The position numbers and the translations under genes are program-made. Below are positions 15,314-23,302 of a stretch of DNA of 39,783 nucleotides, one piece after another. This stretch comes from an uncultured Clostridia bacterium. Lineage in GTDB: Bacteria > Bacillota > Clostridia > Oscillospirales > CAG-272. The DNA is taken from positions 1 to 39,783 of the forward strand of contig CANQQT010000016.1 in the NCBI GenBank assembly GCA_947626065.1, in the 5' to 3' direction. Below the pieces are notes generated by a model. The model saw only the letters and a program-made list of their open reading frames with translations, was not told where the DNA came from and ran no database searches. Position 1 is the first letter of the stretch, and each line of letters begins with the position of its first letter.

Positions 15314-15346
15314 AAAAAAATTTTTGCCCGGCTTTTTGGGCCGGGC
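15314..15346 (-). terminator. terminator upstream of the moron promoter
   Basis: GCCCGGC, a 7-base loop and GCCGGGC make a perfect 7-bp stem; on the minus strand it is followed by AAAAA then TTTTTTT. The T-run is a little distant, so efficiency is uncertain, but together with the terminator at 14687-14716 it isolates the two-gene moron. Confidence 0.65.
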
Positions 15347-15353
15347 TATTCGT

Positions 15354-15593
15354 TCAGAACCTCTGATTTATCCACTTTTTGATATCGACCGTTTGACCGA
15401 TGAAGTCCATCTTTGCCCTCACTTTTGCGCTCACTCTTTTTACGCCTGTCATCTCCATGTGCAGAATTTCGCAACAGCTCTCCAGCGTCTGCCCCTCGGC
15501 TCTTGCCTCGAAAAGCATTGACTCCTCCGGTGTGAAATTGCACATCTCACGGTAAAGCTCAAGTTCCGGCAAAGTGCAAGCGGATATCCTCAT
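15354..15593 (-). CDS. sigma-70 region-4-like HTH protein
   Basis: A 79-residue protein: acidic helix (LPELELYREMCNFTPEESML) followed by an HTH of the sigma region 4 type (FEARAEGQTLESCCEILHME, MTGVKRVSAKVRAKMDFI). Similar short proteins are common in Bacillota phages as late regulators or orphan sigma-like factors. It is the last gene before a terminator, with AGGAGGAG upstream of the ATG. It could act on late transcription; binding site unknown. Confidence 0.72.
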   Translation of the reverse strand: MRISACTLPELELYREMCNFTPEESMLFEARAEGQTLESCCEILHMEMTGVKRVSAKVRAKMDFIGQTVDIKKWINQRF

Positions 15594-15602
15594 TTGCTCC
15601 TC

Positions 15603-15986
15603 CTATGTTCTTTCCCAGTAGTACTCCGGTATTTCCTCCCCGCTGTCCCACGTGTCCCAATAGAGACCGTCAGAAACGCAGACCACGTGCCCCGGAATCG
15701 CAAGAACAAATGTTCCCTCCGGATTATCCCGGCAGAAATCCTCGACCGTGTAAACATCTCGGCCCCCGTCGTCTACCACTTGCCGCCGGAATCCGTTTCT
15801 CCGGAGATAGGCTCCCCACACATGGTTGGCCGACGGCATATCGCAAAGCTCAAAGCCGACAGCGGAAAGCTCGGCATAGACCGTCTCCCAGTCCTTCCCT
15901 AAAGCTTTAGACAAGGCCCGGACGGTACAATCGCCGACGCGCTTCCCTCGAATGGGATTCGGATTATATTCGCGCCATCTGCTCAT
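15603..15986 (-). CDS. papain-like (C39-like) phage protein
   Basis: A 127-residue protein with likely cysteine-protease-fold residues: Cys20 in RVGDCTVRALSKAL at the start of a helix, His100 in IPGHVVCV, and Asp111 after LYWDTWDS. The family is frequent in phages near minor head genes. Protease, transglutaminase-like or deamidase activity is possible; none is proven to my knowledge. Start chosen at the ATG 15986 (MSRWREYNPNP), with GGGTGA upstream; a GTG at 15998 overlapping the previous stop is the alternative (131 residues). Confidence 0.7.
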   Translation of the reverse strand: MSRWREYNPNPIRGKRVGDCTVRALSKALGKDWETVYAELSAVGFELCDMPSANHVWGAYLRRNGFRRQVVDDGGRDVYTVEDFCRDNPEGTFVLAIPGHVVCVSDGLYWDTWDSGEEIPEYYWERT

Positions 15987-15994
15987 AACGTTTA

Positions 15995-16213
15995 TCACCC
16001 GATTATCTCGATCTTGTTCTCGTTCTTCCCGTCCTTTTTACCTGTGCATAAAGTCATAATCTTTCCCGGATTCCCCGAAAAATGCAAATTGTCTTCGGAC
16101 GTTGTTACGATCTTCACACCATACCCGGAAACGGTGATTTGAGAAATATTCTTCAGTGGGAAGACGTAGCCTTTTACAATGATACGGTCGAATGAGGAAA
16201 ACTTTATTTTCAT
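15995..16213 (-). CDS. small hypothetical phage protein
   Basis: A 72-residue, beta-rich and basic protein (MKIKFSSFDRIIVKGYVFPL, ending NENKIEIIG). Not recognised. It overlaps or abuts the papain-like gene (its TGA overlaps the alternative GTG) and follows the 60-residue gene by 15 bases, so it belongs to the same transcript. GGAGGC upstream of the ATG supports the start. Confidence 0.6.
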   Translation of the reverse strand: MKIKFSSFDRIIVKGYVFPLKNISQITVSGYGVKIVTTSEDNLHFSGNPGKIMTLCTGKKDGKNENKIEIIG

Positions 16214-16228
16214 ACTGCCTCCTTGGTA

Positions 16229-16411
16229 TCAATCAAGCCAGCCTTGCAAGGCTCGCTCTGTTTCTCTCGGAATAATTATGGACAGGACTTCTCCATATTC
16301 TTTCATAATCTCCTCTTTATTTTTCTCATACTCCTCTTTTGAAAGAGATAAAATAACTTTTCTTGCTTGATCCGATGACATTTCTTCTGTAAACCATTTC
16401 CATTTAGACAT
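16229..16411 (-). CDS. small partner protein of the minor head gene
   Basis: A 60-residue, charged, helical protein (MSKWKWFTEEMSSDQARKVI). Its ATG lies inside the last codons of the minor head gene (8-base overlap), so the two are translationally coupled. The tight coupling to a gene with an enzyme-like C-terminal domain suggests an inhibitor, immunity or chaperone role for that domain; this is inference. No known domain recognised. Confidence 0.62.
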   Translation of the reverse strand: MSKWKWFTEEMSSDQARKVILSLSKEEYEKNKEEIMKEYGEVLSIIIPRETERALQGWLD

Positions 16412-18221
16412 CTAAATTTCCTCCTTCCAATTTCCACTCAAAAGCTCTTGCTATCCGATATGCTTTTTCACGAATAACCATATAGTTCCGCTGCTCTTCT
16501 GTCCATAATGCAAAGTTAGGATCAGCCTGCATATCTTTTAGAATCTCTCTTTCGATCAATGCAGTGATATTATCAAATTCTTCTTTGCTCGGTCTCCATC
16601 CGTATCCCACTCTTGCGACAAAAACATCATTGTTTCGTGTAATGTTTCCGATTCTTTCAACGTTTTCGTTGAGCAATAGAGAGAAATCCTTTGTTGACAG
16701 CGGCGTCTCGTTCGTGTGGCTATGAAATATCGCCGTCCCAGGCGTTATTTTTGACGTATCAAACGCGACTTTATCCGCAAGCCCACTTGTGAACGGATCC
16801 CCGGCTTTGCCGTCTTTAATGAAAACGCCGTATTCATGCCCGCTCTTTTCCGAGAGTTCGTGAATCTTTGTGACAGCGTCTCTTTCTGCTTTCGACAACG
16901 ACAACTCCTCAAAATCATCGAAATTTCCGCGCACGCTTTCCGGTATGGCCGACGGCCTGTCGTCCTGCTTAAGCAAGGTTTTAACTCCGGATTTGGTCTT
17001 TCCGCTGTTATACTTCCTCGCCGCCCCGCTCGCCGCCGCCGCTTGTTGTCTGTCCCACTTCGCAACCTGTAACCGGTCTTGTAGTTTCTTAAGGTTATTT
17101 TCCTCGCAGAAATCGTTGTATTCTTTATTCTGCTTTTGAAGTAGCGCGGCCTTGCGTTGATATTCCTTCTCTAACTCTGATTTTACCACAGAATCCCCCT
17201 CGCTGTCAAGAGCTGTTTTTCGCCCCATGACGTCGCGCTTCGTGTTCCGGATTCTGCGTTCCAGCGCCCTCTGCCTCTGCTGTAGCTCGTATTCCTTTTG
17301 GTTCTCCTCACTGTCGAAATCCCTGAACGGATTGTTTACACCGTCACCGGGGCCGAAGCTGTGCCGACAGTTCCACCCGCACAAGCCTTCGCCGGTTCCA
17401 TACCCCGTAACCGACAGGGGAGGGAAGCGTTTATCTTTTCCGTTTCGGCTGTAAAACTTCCCCTGCCACCAGAAGTGATTCCCGGGATTTTCTCCGCCGT
17501 CCCCCGGACGCGCTCCTAAATGGGAAGATACCAGAACGATATCCCAGTCCATTTCCTCCATCCGCGCTTCCGATATCTCCGCCGAAGTCTGCCCGGCTCC
17601 CGTTCTCACGGCTCGCAAGGTTGCGGTTTCTATCGTGTCCCGGTGATAGATCATCCCGTTTTCGTCGGTATAATTGACGTATACCCCGCCGCTTGCAATA
17701 TCGTTTACGGCCTCTTTGACGGCCTGAGTATAGCCAACTGCCCCCGACATCGTCAAGTGATAAGCTTTGTCGCAAGACGAAATAAAGAGCCTTTGAGCGG
17801 CGTTCGCGGTCGTCCGGGTAAAGTTATACCATTCCCCCATAGTCGCCTCATATCCGCGTTGAATGAGTCGCGTGAAATAGGGAGCCTGTAATGCCGGAGA
17901 GGGGGAAAGCCCGGCGGCAAGGTATATCTTGTCATCGTAAGCAAGAGACTGAATCCCGACGTCCTGCATTGCCTCCGCGACTTCCCGCTCCTGTAGTTTT
18001 GTTCTCCGTGCGATTTCCTTTTGAATATCCTCCAAAAGAAAACCGGCGTCCCGCAAAACCTCCAACTGCCATTTGTCAAGAGGAGTCAATATGTAATCGG
18101 CGCCGCGCCCGATTCGCTCCATTATCCGTTTAATTATCCTGTTGATGATATCGGAGTGAAGCTCTTCCGCTATCTGTTCCGCCCCTTCGGATATCCTCAA
18201 AAGGTACTCCGGTTTTAGCAT
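16404..18221 (-). CDS. phage minor head protein with C-terminal HSH (JAB-like) domain
   Basis: A 605-residue protein. The N-terminal two thirds match the phage minor capsid protein 2 family: helical start, then SHLGARPGDGGENPGNHFWW and the signature LCGWNCRHSFGPG. A basic, coiled-coil linker follows (about residues 320-420). The C-terminal 170 residues form a separate domain with GTAIFHSHTNETPLSTKDF, whose H-x-H-x6-S-x2-D resembles a JAB/MPN metal site but is one residue shorter than the usual x7 spacing. Such tail domains on minor head proteins may be injected with DNA. GGGGGAG lies before the ATG. Confidence 0.85.
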   Translation of the reverse strand: MLKPEYLLRISEGAEQIAEELHSDIINRIIKRIMERIGRGADYILTPLDKWQLEVLRDAGFLLEDIQKEIARRTKLQEREVAEAMQDVGIQSLAYDDKIYLAAGLSPSPALQAPYFTRLIQRGYEATMGEWYNFTRTTANAAQRLFISSCDKAYHLTMSGAVGYTQAVKEAVNDIASGGVYVNYTDENGMIYHRDTIETATLRAVRTGAGQTSAEISEARMEEMDWDIVLVSSHLGARPGDGGENPGNHFWWQGKFYSRNGKDKRFPPLSVTGYGTGEGLCGWNCRHSFGPGDGVNNPFRDFDSEENQKEYELQQRQRALERRIRNTKRDVMGRKTALDSEGDSVVKSELEKEYQRKAALLQKQNKEYNDFCEENNLKKLQDRLQVAKWDRQQAAAASGAARKYNSGKTKSGVKTLLKQDDRPSAIPESVRGNFDDFEELSLSKAERDAVTKIHELSEKSGHEYGVFIKDGKAGDPFTSGLADKVAFDTSKITPGTAIFHSHTNETPLSTKDFSLLLNENVERIGNITRNNDVFVARVGYGWRPSKEEFDNITALIEREILKDMQADPNFALWTEEQRNYMVIREKAYRIARAFEWKLEGGNLDV

Positions 18222-18244
18222 TTCTCCCCCTCTTCTTCTCCTTC

Positions 18245-18847
18245 TTATGCCGTCATGTATACAAGAGTCACAGCGTGGTTGTGCAAATTCTCAAGCCTGC
18301 TTTCGCTCCCCTTGTCCGGCTGTCTGAGAATGATTCCGCCCTCTGCGCTAACACCAAGGGAGAAGTTGCCGCCGAGGTATTGCGTCACGTCGCTTTCCGG
18401 TTTCGGGATTACGTTCCCGGTAGTCTCCGCAGAATAGAGCGTCATGTGTTCATCGCTCTCGCCAGATGTTGCGATTTCCTCCATCGCTCCCGCGTCGGCA
18501 GAGGCGACGCCGTCAATGACTGTAAGCGTCAAGACGGCAAGCTTTATTTGTTTGAAAACAACTCCGGAAGCGCTCACCTTTACGCGGACATTCCACTGCT
18601 TACCGTCGAACGGGTCAGCGGTAAAGCCACCGTATTCAAGGCCTCCAGGCGTATAGCTAACCGGCGTGGCGGTTATAGAAGTACCACCAGACGGGGAAGA
18701 AGAGGAGCTTGTCGCCTCCTTTACTTTCTTTGCGATTTCCGAGAGGAAGACCTCCTCCCGCGTGATAGGCTCCAGCGTTTCGGAACCGTTAATAATTGCG
18801 CTATAGTAATTTTCTTTTCTCGTGATAGGCTCTAATTTATCGGCCAT
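18245..18847 (-). CDS. head fibre / capsid decoration-like protein
   Basis: A 200-residue protein with two copies of an LEPITR-x-E motif near the N-terminus (LEPITRKENYYSAI, LEPITREEVFLSEI), a Ser/Gly-rich linker (TSSSSSPSGGTS) and a C-terminal beta domain. The repeated motif is typical of head-fibre proteins of Bacillota phages, where the N-terminus anchors to the capsid. It lies between portal and minor head genes. GGGAG precedes the ATG. Confidence 0.7.
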   Translation of the reverse strand: MADKLEPITRKENYYSAIINGSETLEPITREEVFLSEIAKKVKEATSSSSSPSGGTSITATPVSYTPGGLEYGGFTADPFDGKQWNVRVKVSASGVVFKQIKLAVLTLTVIDGVASADAGAMEEIATSGESDEHMTLYSAETTGNVIPKPESDVTQYLGGNFSLGVSAEGGIILRQPDKGSESRLENLHNHAVTLVYMTA

Positions 18848-18877
18848 TTTCTTTCTCCCTTTCCTTGTTCTTTCTCA

Positions 18878-20299
18878 TTATTCTTCCTCACCGCCGCCCG
18901 GGATAATCTGCGGCGCGGTTACCTGTGCCTGGTTTTCCAGCTCCTTCGCGTCCGCCTCCGTGAAGCCCTCGAACTTCTGCAAGAAGTAAGAGAACGGAAC
19001 CTTACCGGCGATAACATAACTATACCAACGGGAGCGGTCTTCGTCGAAGTTGTAAAGCAAGTCGCCCCAATTGTAGACGATTCCCTCTTTCAGCTGTTCC
19101 CAGTCCTCAGCCGGTAGGTCGGTGTAAAGGTCGGCCATGACGTTCAGACTGTAGAAAAGCCCGTTCAGCGCGTGCTTCAGCTGGTCGCGGATATTCTTTA
19201 TCGTCCGCACCGTTTCTTGGTCGTTCGCCTCCACCTGCGTGGCGGTCATCATGCCTGTTTTTTCATCGAGAACGAACATCCCCTGAGAAAATCCGCACTT
19301 CGTGGAAATCAGTGCCAGTATGGAGTTAATATCTGCGATTCTGTCGCCGGTAAGAAGTGTTGCGACGTGTTCCTTCACTTCTTCGGAATCAAGCCCTCCG
19401 CCCATTTGCAAGCCCTTCACGAAGCGCGGAAGCTTCTGCCGGTGCTGGTCTGCATACATCACCGCCGACTCCGGGACAAAGGTTATATGCTTGCTATCGG
19501 CGACTTCTGATTTCTTTCGGCTCCACGCGACGTCCAGCGCCTCCAGCTCTTTAATCGCGTTATGCCAAATAGGCACACCCAGCGGGGAATAACGGTCAAG
19601 ACGATTCGGAGCCGGGTTTTTGAAATAAGAGAACAGCGGCCTTTCGACGTTATCAAGCGATAAATCCGGCAGAATTTCCGCCCACTCTCGAACCTCCGTC
19701 AAGGCGCACGGCTCGCCGATAGACGCGCCGGGAGTGCCGCTCTTCTTCTTGAAACAGTGGTTTGTGATTCTATATTTCCGGCCCTCTCCTTCTCCCTCGA
19801 AGCGATGCCATTCAAGCCGGGTATAGGTTGTTTCGCCCTTCGTTAGCTGAGTTTGAAAAACACACCCCAGAATGTTCCCGTTACTATCGATTTCGGTTGG
19901 CGCGAATCCGCCCGGCTCCACGTAATCCACATTCGCCCCGTTCGGCTTGAACATCAGGCCGCAGTTACCCAGCGCCTCCGATACCTTATCATTTATTACT
20001 TGCAGAATATAATCGGCTTGTTTCTGCAAATACTGCCCTCGCGGTGTGTTCGGCATATTTATCCCGATATCCAGAGTAACAAGCCCCGCCGTCACGTCGT
20101 CGATGAATCCCGCGAAATTTATACTTTCGATATCGTCTTCCGGGTCAATCCAATACGGCCTCCCGGAAGTGATATTCGTAAAGCGGTCAACCCACTTCTC
20201 CATTTCTCCGGAATAGAGCAGATCCGTGTTGAACTGCTCCTCGATATCTCGTCTAAACAACCTATTCCACACCGCCTTTATAAAGTTTATCAGTCCCAT
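18878..20299 (-). CDS. portal protein (SPP1 gp6-like)
   Basis: A 473-residue protein of portal size and place, 6 bases after the preceding gene. It starts with a helical segment (MGLINFIKAVWNRLFRRDIE) and has the beta wing region KGETTYTRLEWHRFEGEGEG, then the crown-side helices with SQGMFVLDEKTGMMTATQVE, the conserved portal motif near the tunnel helix. It forms the dodecameric DNA gate and docks the terminase encoded upstream. Confidence 0.93.
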   Translation of the reverse strand: MGLINFIKAVWNRLFRRDIEEQFNTDLLYSGEMEKWVDRFTNITSGRPYWIDPEDDIESINFAGFIDDVTAGLVTLDIGINMPNTPRGQYLQKQADYILQVINDKVSEALGNCGLMFKPNGANVDYVEPGGFAPTEIDSNGNILGCVFQTQLTKGETTYTRLEWHRFEGEGEGRKYRITNHCFKKKSGTPGASIGEPCALTEVREWAEILPDLSLDNVERPLFSYFKNPAPNRLDRYSPLGVPIWHNAIKELEALDVAWSRKKSEVADSKHITFVPESAVMYADQHRQKLPRFVKGLQMGGGLDSEEVKEHVATLLTGDRIADINSILALISTKCGFSQGMFVLDEKTGMMTATQVEANDQETVRTIKNIRDQLKHALNGLFYSLNVMADLYTDLPAEDWEQLKEGIVYNWGDLLYNFDEDRSRWYSYVIAGKVPFSYFLQKFEGFTEADAKELENQAQVTAPQIIPGGGEEE

Positions 20300-20305
20300 G
20301 TGCTA

Positions 20306-20908
20306 TCACTCCGCTTTTCCTGCCCATTGTTCTGCCATAGCCTTTGCTATTCCGGGAAATGTTTTCGCCCGGTTCTTCTGCCTTTCCTTACCGCCTTTGT
20401 TGAACCAATTCCCTGCTATTTTTGTACTTTGCCTGTTTTCCTCCGGCACTATGTCTGTCGGCTCTAATTCCGGCAGCCCTTTCAACCATAAGCACGTTTT
20501 TTTCTTGTATGGGTGTCCAAATTGCCAAGGCTGAATACATTGTGTGTATGGCGGTAATCCGTATATTTTACTTGGGATAGGATTTTCAACTGCAATCTTC
20601 GGGCAATCGGCGTTATATAATTTCATAAAAAATTCTTTTGCCTTTAATCCCTTTTGCAGTCTTTCCTCGTTTAATACGCCTTTCGGAAACAAAAATCTTG
20701 CGCCCGCATTGGAAAGATATGTACAAGGCGGGTGCGCTATAATCATATCCCATTTCATTTTCAAAAGCTGTGTCACGTCCTGCTGCAAGTGCCATTCCGG
20801 GTGTCCTCCCGAACAAGGCTCTATATCACACGAATAGGCTTCATGCCCTAACCTTCGCAGCTCTTTTGTAACCGCTTGACTTTCTTCGCAAGCCACTAAT
20901 ATTCTCAT
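20306..20908 (-). CDS. short C5-cytosine methyltransferase-like protein
   Basis: A 200-residue protein with C5-methyltransferase motifs: a start like motif I (MRILVACEESQAVTKELRRL), SCDIEPC, motif IV with the catalytic Cys (HPPCTYLSNAG, Pro-Pro-Cys at 60-62) and ENP at 108-110. It is much shorter than normal enzymes (over 320) and I see no target-recognition domain. It may be an enzyme with unusual substrate, a degenerate methylase, or a helper that modifies phage DNA against restriction. It sits between terL and portal, a common insertion site. GGAGG before the ATG supports the start. Confidence 0.8.
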   Translation of the reverse strand: MRILVACEESQAVTKELRRLGHEAYSCDIEPCSGGHPEWHLQQDVTQLLKMKWDMIIAHPPCTYLSNAGARFLFPKGVLNEERLQKGLKAKEFFMKLYNADCPKIAVENPIPSKIYGLPPYTQCIQPWQFGHPYKKKTCLWLKGLPELEPTDIVPEENRQSTKIAGNWFNKGGKERQKNRAKTFPGIAKAMAEQWAGKAE

Positions 20909-20919
20909 CGCCTACCTCC

Positions 20920-22110
20920 CTATATAACCCACTTATTCAACTGCCGCGCCACCGTATAGATCAGGTAACGGTCAGCGTCCATGTGGTGGTCGTTCTGCTT
21001 TATTACCGCGTCTTCCTCGCTTTTGTCGTCCCATGAATAGCTCTGAAATTCCTTTATGGTCTCAACACAGCTTTCATGAACGGAATAAAGCCCATAATTC
21101 AAGTATTTTGTAAGCTCCTGAATCCCGTTCAGGACGTCATTATTGGCCGCTCTTGCAATATATCGCCCATGCTTTTTTATCGTCTCAATAAACCCCGCCG
21201 CCGACGGATCTATAATAATTCCTTCGATAGGGATATTCCCTATTGCATCACACATTATCTTATAATATTCTTCGTTATCGAGTCGCCCGCTCTTCCGCCC
21301 GTCGTGGTGGATTTCCCGGATTTTCCGCACCTTCCCGCCGGATATCTCATAAACGCCACCAGCGAAAGGATTTACCGTACCATAGTCGAGCGATACGAAA
21401 TACCGTGCTCCCGCTCTCTTCTCAACCGGGCCGGTAAACACATGTTTTTCCCGGCTAAACATCGGATAAACAAGCCCTTCCGCAAGCGCCCACTCGCCCA
21501 AGATATAGCGCTGGTAATAGACGCTTCCCTCATACTCGCGGCACATATCCCGCACAATATCCGGGTCAAGAAAAGGATTATCGAAAATCGTGTATTTCTG
21601 TACGTAGATATCAAGCTCTTTGTTGTCGATAAACTTTTTCAGCCAGTGATTCGGCCCTTGCGGGTTTAATGAGCCATCAAAGCAAGAGTAGGGCTTGTCA
21701 AGTCGGCTTTTCAGAATCTCAAAGACCTCTTTGCTCCAGTCTGCGACTTCATCGCCGTAACAATATTTTATCGACGAACCACGCAATTTTGAAACCTGAC
21801 TAACCTTTTCCGCTCCGAGGCAATACACCTTTTCCCCGAACAAATAGCAGATATTCTGACTGTTTATCTCACCGACAAGAGCCGTCCCCCAGATATCCCG
21901 CATAGGCTCAAGAACATTCCGCTCTATTGTGGATTTCGTAACTCCAAGAATAACGGCGAGCCCCGGCTTCCCGATTCGTGCGCGGATACGTTTCGGAATA
22001 ACACACAGAGTGTCAATATATGTTTTCCCGCTCCGAGTCGCTCCTGACTTGATGCACCATCTCTTGTTGGCGTTATCAAGGTATTCCCTCTGCATTTTGC
22101 TAATCGGCAT
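20920..22110 (-). CDS. terL: terminase large subunit
   Basis: A 396-residue packaging motor. Walker A is SGATRSGKT (22-30), Walker B is IKYCYGDEVADW, and the C-terminal nuclease has the Asp motifs FVSLDYGTVNPF and IEGIIIDPSAAG. The sequence is of the PBSX/SPP1 type that usually packages by headful, so a pac site would be expected near terS. It overlaps the small subunit gene by a single base (TAATG-like). Confidence 0.95.
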   Translation of the reverse strand: MPISKMQREYLDNANKRWCIKSGATRSGKTYIDTLCVIPKRIRARIGKPGLAVILGVTKSTIERNVLEPMRDIWGTALVGEINSQNICYLFGEKVYCLGAEKVSQVSKLRGSSIKYCYGDEVADWSKEVFEILKSRLDKPYSCFDGSLNPQGPNHWLKKFIDNKELDIYVQKYTIFDNPFLDPDIVRDMCREYEGSVYYQRYILGEWALAEGLVYPMFSREKHVFTGPVEKRAGARYFVSLDYGTVNPFAGGVYEISGGKVRKIREIHHDGRKSGRLDNEEYYKIMCDAIGNIPIEGIIIDPSAAGFIETIKKHGRYIARAANNDVLNGIQELTKYLNYGLYSVHESCVETIKEFQSYSWDDKSEEDAVIKQNDHHMDADRYLIYTVARQLNKWVI

Positions 22111-22514
22111 TATACGACACCGCCAATTTCTTTCAGTACTTCGTCAAGCTTTGCAAGCGTGTTTTCTCCTGCGGGTGTCGATTTCGTGAATTTGTCAACA
22201 ACAATTCCGAGGGCTGTCGCAATCTGCTGTAAGGTGGCGTTTTCCAGTTTTTCCGGGTCGGCCAGAGCCTCAAGGTATTTGTCGATGATATCTTGAGCCC
22301 GCTCCTTTCGCTTTTCCATGTATTCCAGCATATCAAGCGTATTTTCGGCCCTTTTTTGTCGGCATTTCTCGGCGGATTGCTCGTCTTCCAGCACCCATTT
22401 TTTCACCGTATTCCTCGCAACGCCATATTTCCGCGCCACAGCGCTATAATTTTCGCATTCGACAAAATCAGCAACAAGCCGTTTCTTCTGCTCATCCGTC
22501 AATCTGTCGGCCAT
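22110..22514 (-). CDS. terS: terminase small subunit
   Basis: A 134-residue protein with an N-terminal HTH (TDEQKKRLVADFVECENYSA, ARKYGVARNTVKKWVLEDE) and a central coiled-coil oligomerisation region (YMEKRKERAQDIIDKYLEAL), the standard terS layout. It recognises the packaging site and recruits TerL, with whose gene it overlaps. A Lys/Thr-rich C-terminal tail would contact the large subunit. Confidence 0.9.
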   Translation of the reverse strand: MADRLTDEQKKRLVADFVECENYSAVARKYGVARNTVKKWVLEDEQSAEKCRQKRAENTLDMLEYMEKRKERAQDIIDKYLEALADPEKLENATLQQIATALGIVVDKFTKSTPAGENTLAKLDEVLKEIGGVV

Positions 22515-22532
22515 TTCACCATCCCTTGCTTC

Positions 22533-22616
22533 TTATGTTGATTCCGACAACTCTTTCACAATCTCAATTTCTCTTTTAAAATCTCCTTTTCCCTCCTCCC
22601 ACCCGCTCGGTTTCAC
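22533..22616 (-). CDS. possible 27-residue peptide before terS
   Basis: A GTG-initiated ORF (MKPSGWEEGKGDFKREIEIV, ending KELSEST) in the gap between the palindrome and terS. It is charged and could be a small helix. The ribosome site is weak (GGGA close to the GTG), so it may be chance. If not translated, the 176-base gap 22515-22690 holds only the palindrome and probable late promoter. Confidence 0.25.
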   Translation of the reverse strand: MKPSGWEEGKGDFKREIEIVKELSEST

Positions 22617-22657
22617 AATCCCAAGCAATCTTATTTTATCACACTTTTTTTGACGCG

Positions 22658-22675
22658 TGCCCAATATATTGGGCA
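22658..22675. promoter_or_regulatory. perfect 18-bp palindrome upstream of terS
   Basis: TGCCCAATATATTGGGCA reads the same on both strands. On the minus strand a TAAAAT -10-like box lies about 30 bases further on, without a good -35, as expected for an activated or repressed phage promoter. It lies 16 bases after the stop of an XRE gene, a likely binder, and no T-run follows, so it is an operator rather than a terminator. Confidence 0.65.
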
Positions 22676-22690
22676 TTCCAAAAATTTTTT

Positions 22691-22900
22691 TCAAGGGTAA
22701 TAGAAATCTTCCGGCGATACTCTCAAAGCCTCCGCTATGCGAATAATAGCGCCATATGTTGGCTCACACTTTCCGCGCTCGTAAAGGCTTATCATGTTCT
22801 TTGAAAGACCGCTTAATTCGCTCAATACGCGCCTGCTGATTCCCTTTTTCTCCCGTATCTGCTTTAGCTTTTTCGGAAAAGGGCTTCCCTCGGTACTCAT
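22691..22900 (-). CDS. XRE-family HTH regulator
   Basis: A 69-residue Cro/C1-type HTH protein: FPKKLKQIREKKGISRRVLS, ELSGLSKNMISLYERGKCEP and AIIRIAEALRVSPEDFYYP. It has no second domain. It lies just before the palindrome at 22658-22675 and the terS gene, so a role in switching on packaging and structural genes is likely; it might also be a Cro-like early regulator. GGGGTGAAG upstream of the ATG gives the start. Confidence 0.85.
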   Translation of the reverse strand: MSTEGSPFPKKLKQIREKKGISRRVLSELSGLSKNMISLYERGKCEPTYGAIIRIAEALRVSPEDFYYP

Positions 22901-22918
22901 GACTTCACCCCTTCACGG

Positions 22919-23017
22919 TCATTTCTTGCGGTTATGAAACAGTGAATATACCAAAAGCGCCAAAAACTCGGAAAGAACGGTCGCCAATACTCCGACGAAA
23001 AAAGGATTTATATACAC
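22919..23017 (-). CDS. 32-residue single-span membrane protein
   Basis: Too short for the ORF track. A GTG start has an excellent AGGAGGG site 6 bases upstream; the product is MYINPFFVGVLATVLSEFLA followed by LLVYSLFHNRKK. It has one membrane helix and a basic cytoplasmic end. Peptides of this layout are common between replication and packaging genes in Bacillota phages; function unknown. It follows the previous stop almost directly. Confidence 0.7.
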   Translation of the reverse strand: MYINPFFVGVLATVLSEFLALLVYSLFHNRKK

Positions 23018-23019
23018 TT

Positions 23020-23298
23020 CTATCCCTCCTTTTTCTCCGGCTTTTCCGGCTTTTTGAACGAAACGCGGCCCTCATCCAACGCCTCCTGAATCAGCGCGTT
23101 CGCGATGGGGCATATCCTGTAGTCGTAACTGTAGCAGAAGTTTTTTTCATGACGATACGCGTCTGCGTAATTTTCAAACCTGAGAACCGTTTCCTCTCCT
23201 CCTGCTAACCCGTCGCACGTAACGCCGAACCATCGGGAGTTGGCAAAAGATTTGTGATGAAAGGGGCAAATCGCATAGCTCTGAATGTTTTTTCCCAT
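23020..23298 (-). CDS. Cys/His-rich hypothetical phage protein
   Basis: A 92-residue protein with AICPFHHKSFANSRWFGVTC near the start and FCYSYDYRICPIANAL near the middle; the spaced Cys and His residues could form a metal site. The tail is basic and Pro/Lys-rich. Similar unnamed proteins occur before packaging genes in Clostridia phages. No function assigned. Confidence 0.6.
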   Translation of the reverse strand: MGKNIQSYAICPFHHKSFANSRWFGVTCDGLAGGEETVLRFENYADAYRHEKNFCYSYDYRICPIANALIQEALDEGRVSFKKPEKPEKKEG

Positions 23299-23302
23299 GT
23301 TC

